Below, piece after piece: positions 13,422 through 13,718 of a stretch of 13,718 nucleotides of DNA. The translations under genes were made by a program, and so were the position numbers. The notes beneath the pieces are model-generated. The model was not told the origin of the DNA and did no database searches. It was given only the letters and a program-made list of their open reading frames with translations. How positions within the stretch are numbered: the stretch's first letter is position 1; each line of letters starts with the position of its first letter. Source of the DNA: an uncultured Caulobacterales bacterium. Lineage in GTDB: Bacteria; Pseudomonadota; Alphaproteobacteria; Caulobacterales; Maricaulaceae. The stretch covers positions 1 through 13,718 of the forward strand of contig CALLME010000092.1 in the NCBI GenBank assembly GCA_938007945.1, given 5' to 3'.

Positions 13422-13718
13422 CTTTTTATCCAAATACGCGCCATGTCACCTGTCTCTAAATTGAGGGCTTTCAGGGCTTTATTATTAATATTGACGGTTT
13501 GTCCGTAAAAGCTGACTTTGGTTCTGAGACAGGCGAATGTCTTGATATCGTCGCGACTGATGAGCGCGTCATGTTCCCCGTCAACTTCAATACCGTTCAC
13601 TTCAAGCAGACGACTATGGCGGATGGTACGAATATCGTCGCGCGGGGCGCTCATTGAGGGGCCGCCGTCAAAAATATCAATCATGCCGTCATAGCGAAAC
13701 CCTTCACCTTCAAGATAG
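13418..13718 (-). CDS. astA: Arginine N-succinyltransferase, C-terminal part (5' end outside window)
   Basis: First enzyme of the AST pathway, joining succinyl-CoA and arginine to give N2-succinylarginine. Only the last ~99 residues (of about 340) are inside the window; the reading frame is open to the right edge. LEGEGFRYDGMIDIFDGGP followed by an acidic/basic stretch (DDIRTIRHS) is the characteristic AstA C-terminal signature. The fragment ends with RIWIKR. The stop TGA overlaps the astD start. The order astA-astD-astB on one strand matches known AST operons, so the rest of astA, and possibly astC or a regulator, should lie to the right. Confidence 0.93.
   Translation of the reverse strand, partial: YLEGEGFRYDGMIDIFDGGPSMSAPRDDIRTIRHSRLLEVNGIEVDGEHDALISRDDIKTFACLRTKVSFYGQTVNINNKALKALNLETGDMARIWIKR

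Noticed and set aside
1..13718. Mobile elements, CRISPR arrays, defence or secretion systems
   Set aside because: No transposase, integrase, long terminal inverted repeats, regularly spaced repeats or recognisable defence domains were found; every long stretch is occupied by core-type genes and the largest gene-free gap is about 210 bp.

Overview
The window looks like a chromosomal segment of an alphaproteobacterium, most likely a marine Caulobacterales/Maricaulales (Hyphomonas-like) relative. Three things point there. First, the tRNA-His gene lacks an encoded G-1 and carries U72 and A73, the divergent arrangement known from Caulobacter and a subgroup of alphaproteobacteria. Second, there is a perfect TTAA-N7-TTAA CtrA-type box in a divergent promoter region. 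Third, the gene content fits (DUF2336 protein, short NAD kinase, a ~590-residue acyl-CoA dehydrogenase with a C-terminal extension, ast operon). The species cannot be named from the sequence alone. No insertion sequence, prophage, CRISPR array or obvious island is visible; this reads as ordinary housekeeping and catabolic core genome.

Layout. Positions 1-3660 run on the minus strand: the 5' part of panB (pantothenate synthesis), a strong hairpin terminator, an MscS mechanosensitive channel, a large acyl-CoA dehydrogenase, another terminator, and a small glycine-rich hydrophobic protein. A 200-bp divergent regulatory region follows (palindrome, CtrA box, direct repeat, promoter). It drives a lipoprotein cytochrome c to the right. 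That gene converges, with one base between stop codons, on an outer-membrane beta-barrel-like protein that starts at TTG. Next come divergent nadK, then a convergent DUF2336 protein, tRNA-His, an M48 metalloprotease with an unusual N-terminus, and a SAM-dependent methyltransferase, all four on the minus strand. Divergent from the methyltransferase is phhA (phenylalanine 4-hydroxylase), whose stop codon directly abuts that of astB. The window ends inside an astA-astD-astB operon (minus strand).

How genes work together. AstA, AstD and AstB belong to the arginine succinyltransferase (AST) pathway: AstA makes N-succinylarginine, AstB hydrolyses it to succinylornithine plus ammonia and CO2, and AstD oxidises succinylglutamate semialdehyde. 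astC and astE are not in the window. The three genes are translationally coupled by overlapping stop/start codons. PhhA opens phenylalanine degradation next door, so 9757-13718 is an amino-acid catabolism block. The other genes are mostly single transcription units. I did not find a clearly novel multi-gene system. The observations most worth checking are the divergent tRNA-His, the CtrA box between the small glycine-rich protein and the cytochrome, and the odd N-terminus and Cys-bracketed insert of the M48 protease.
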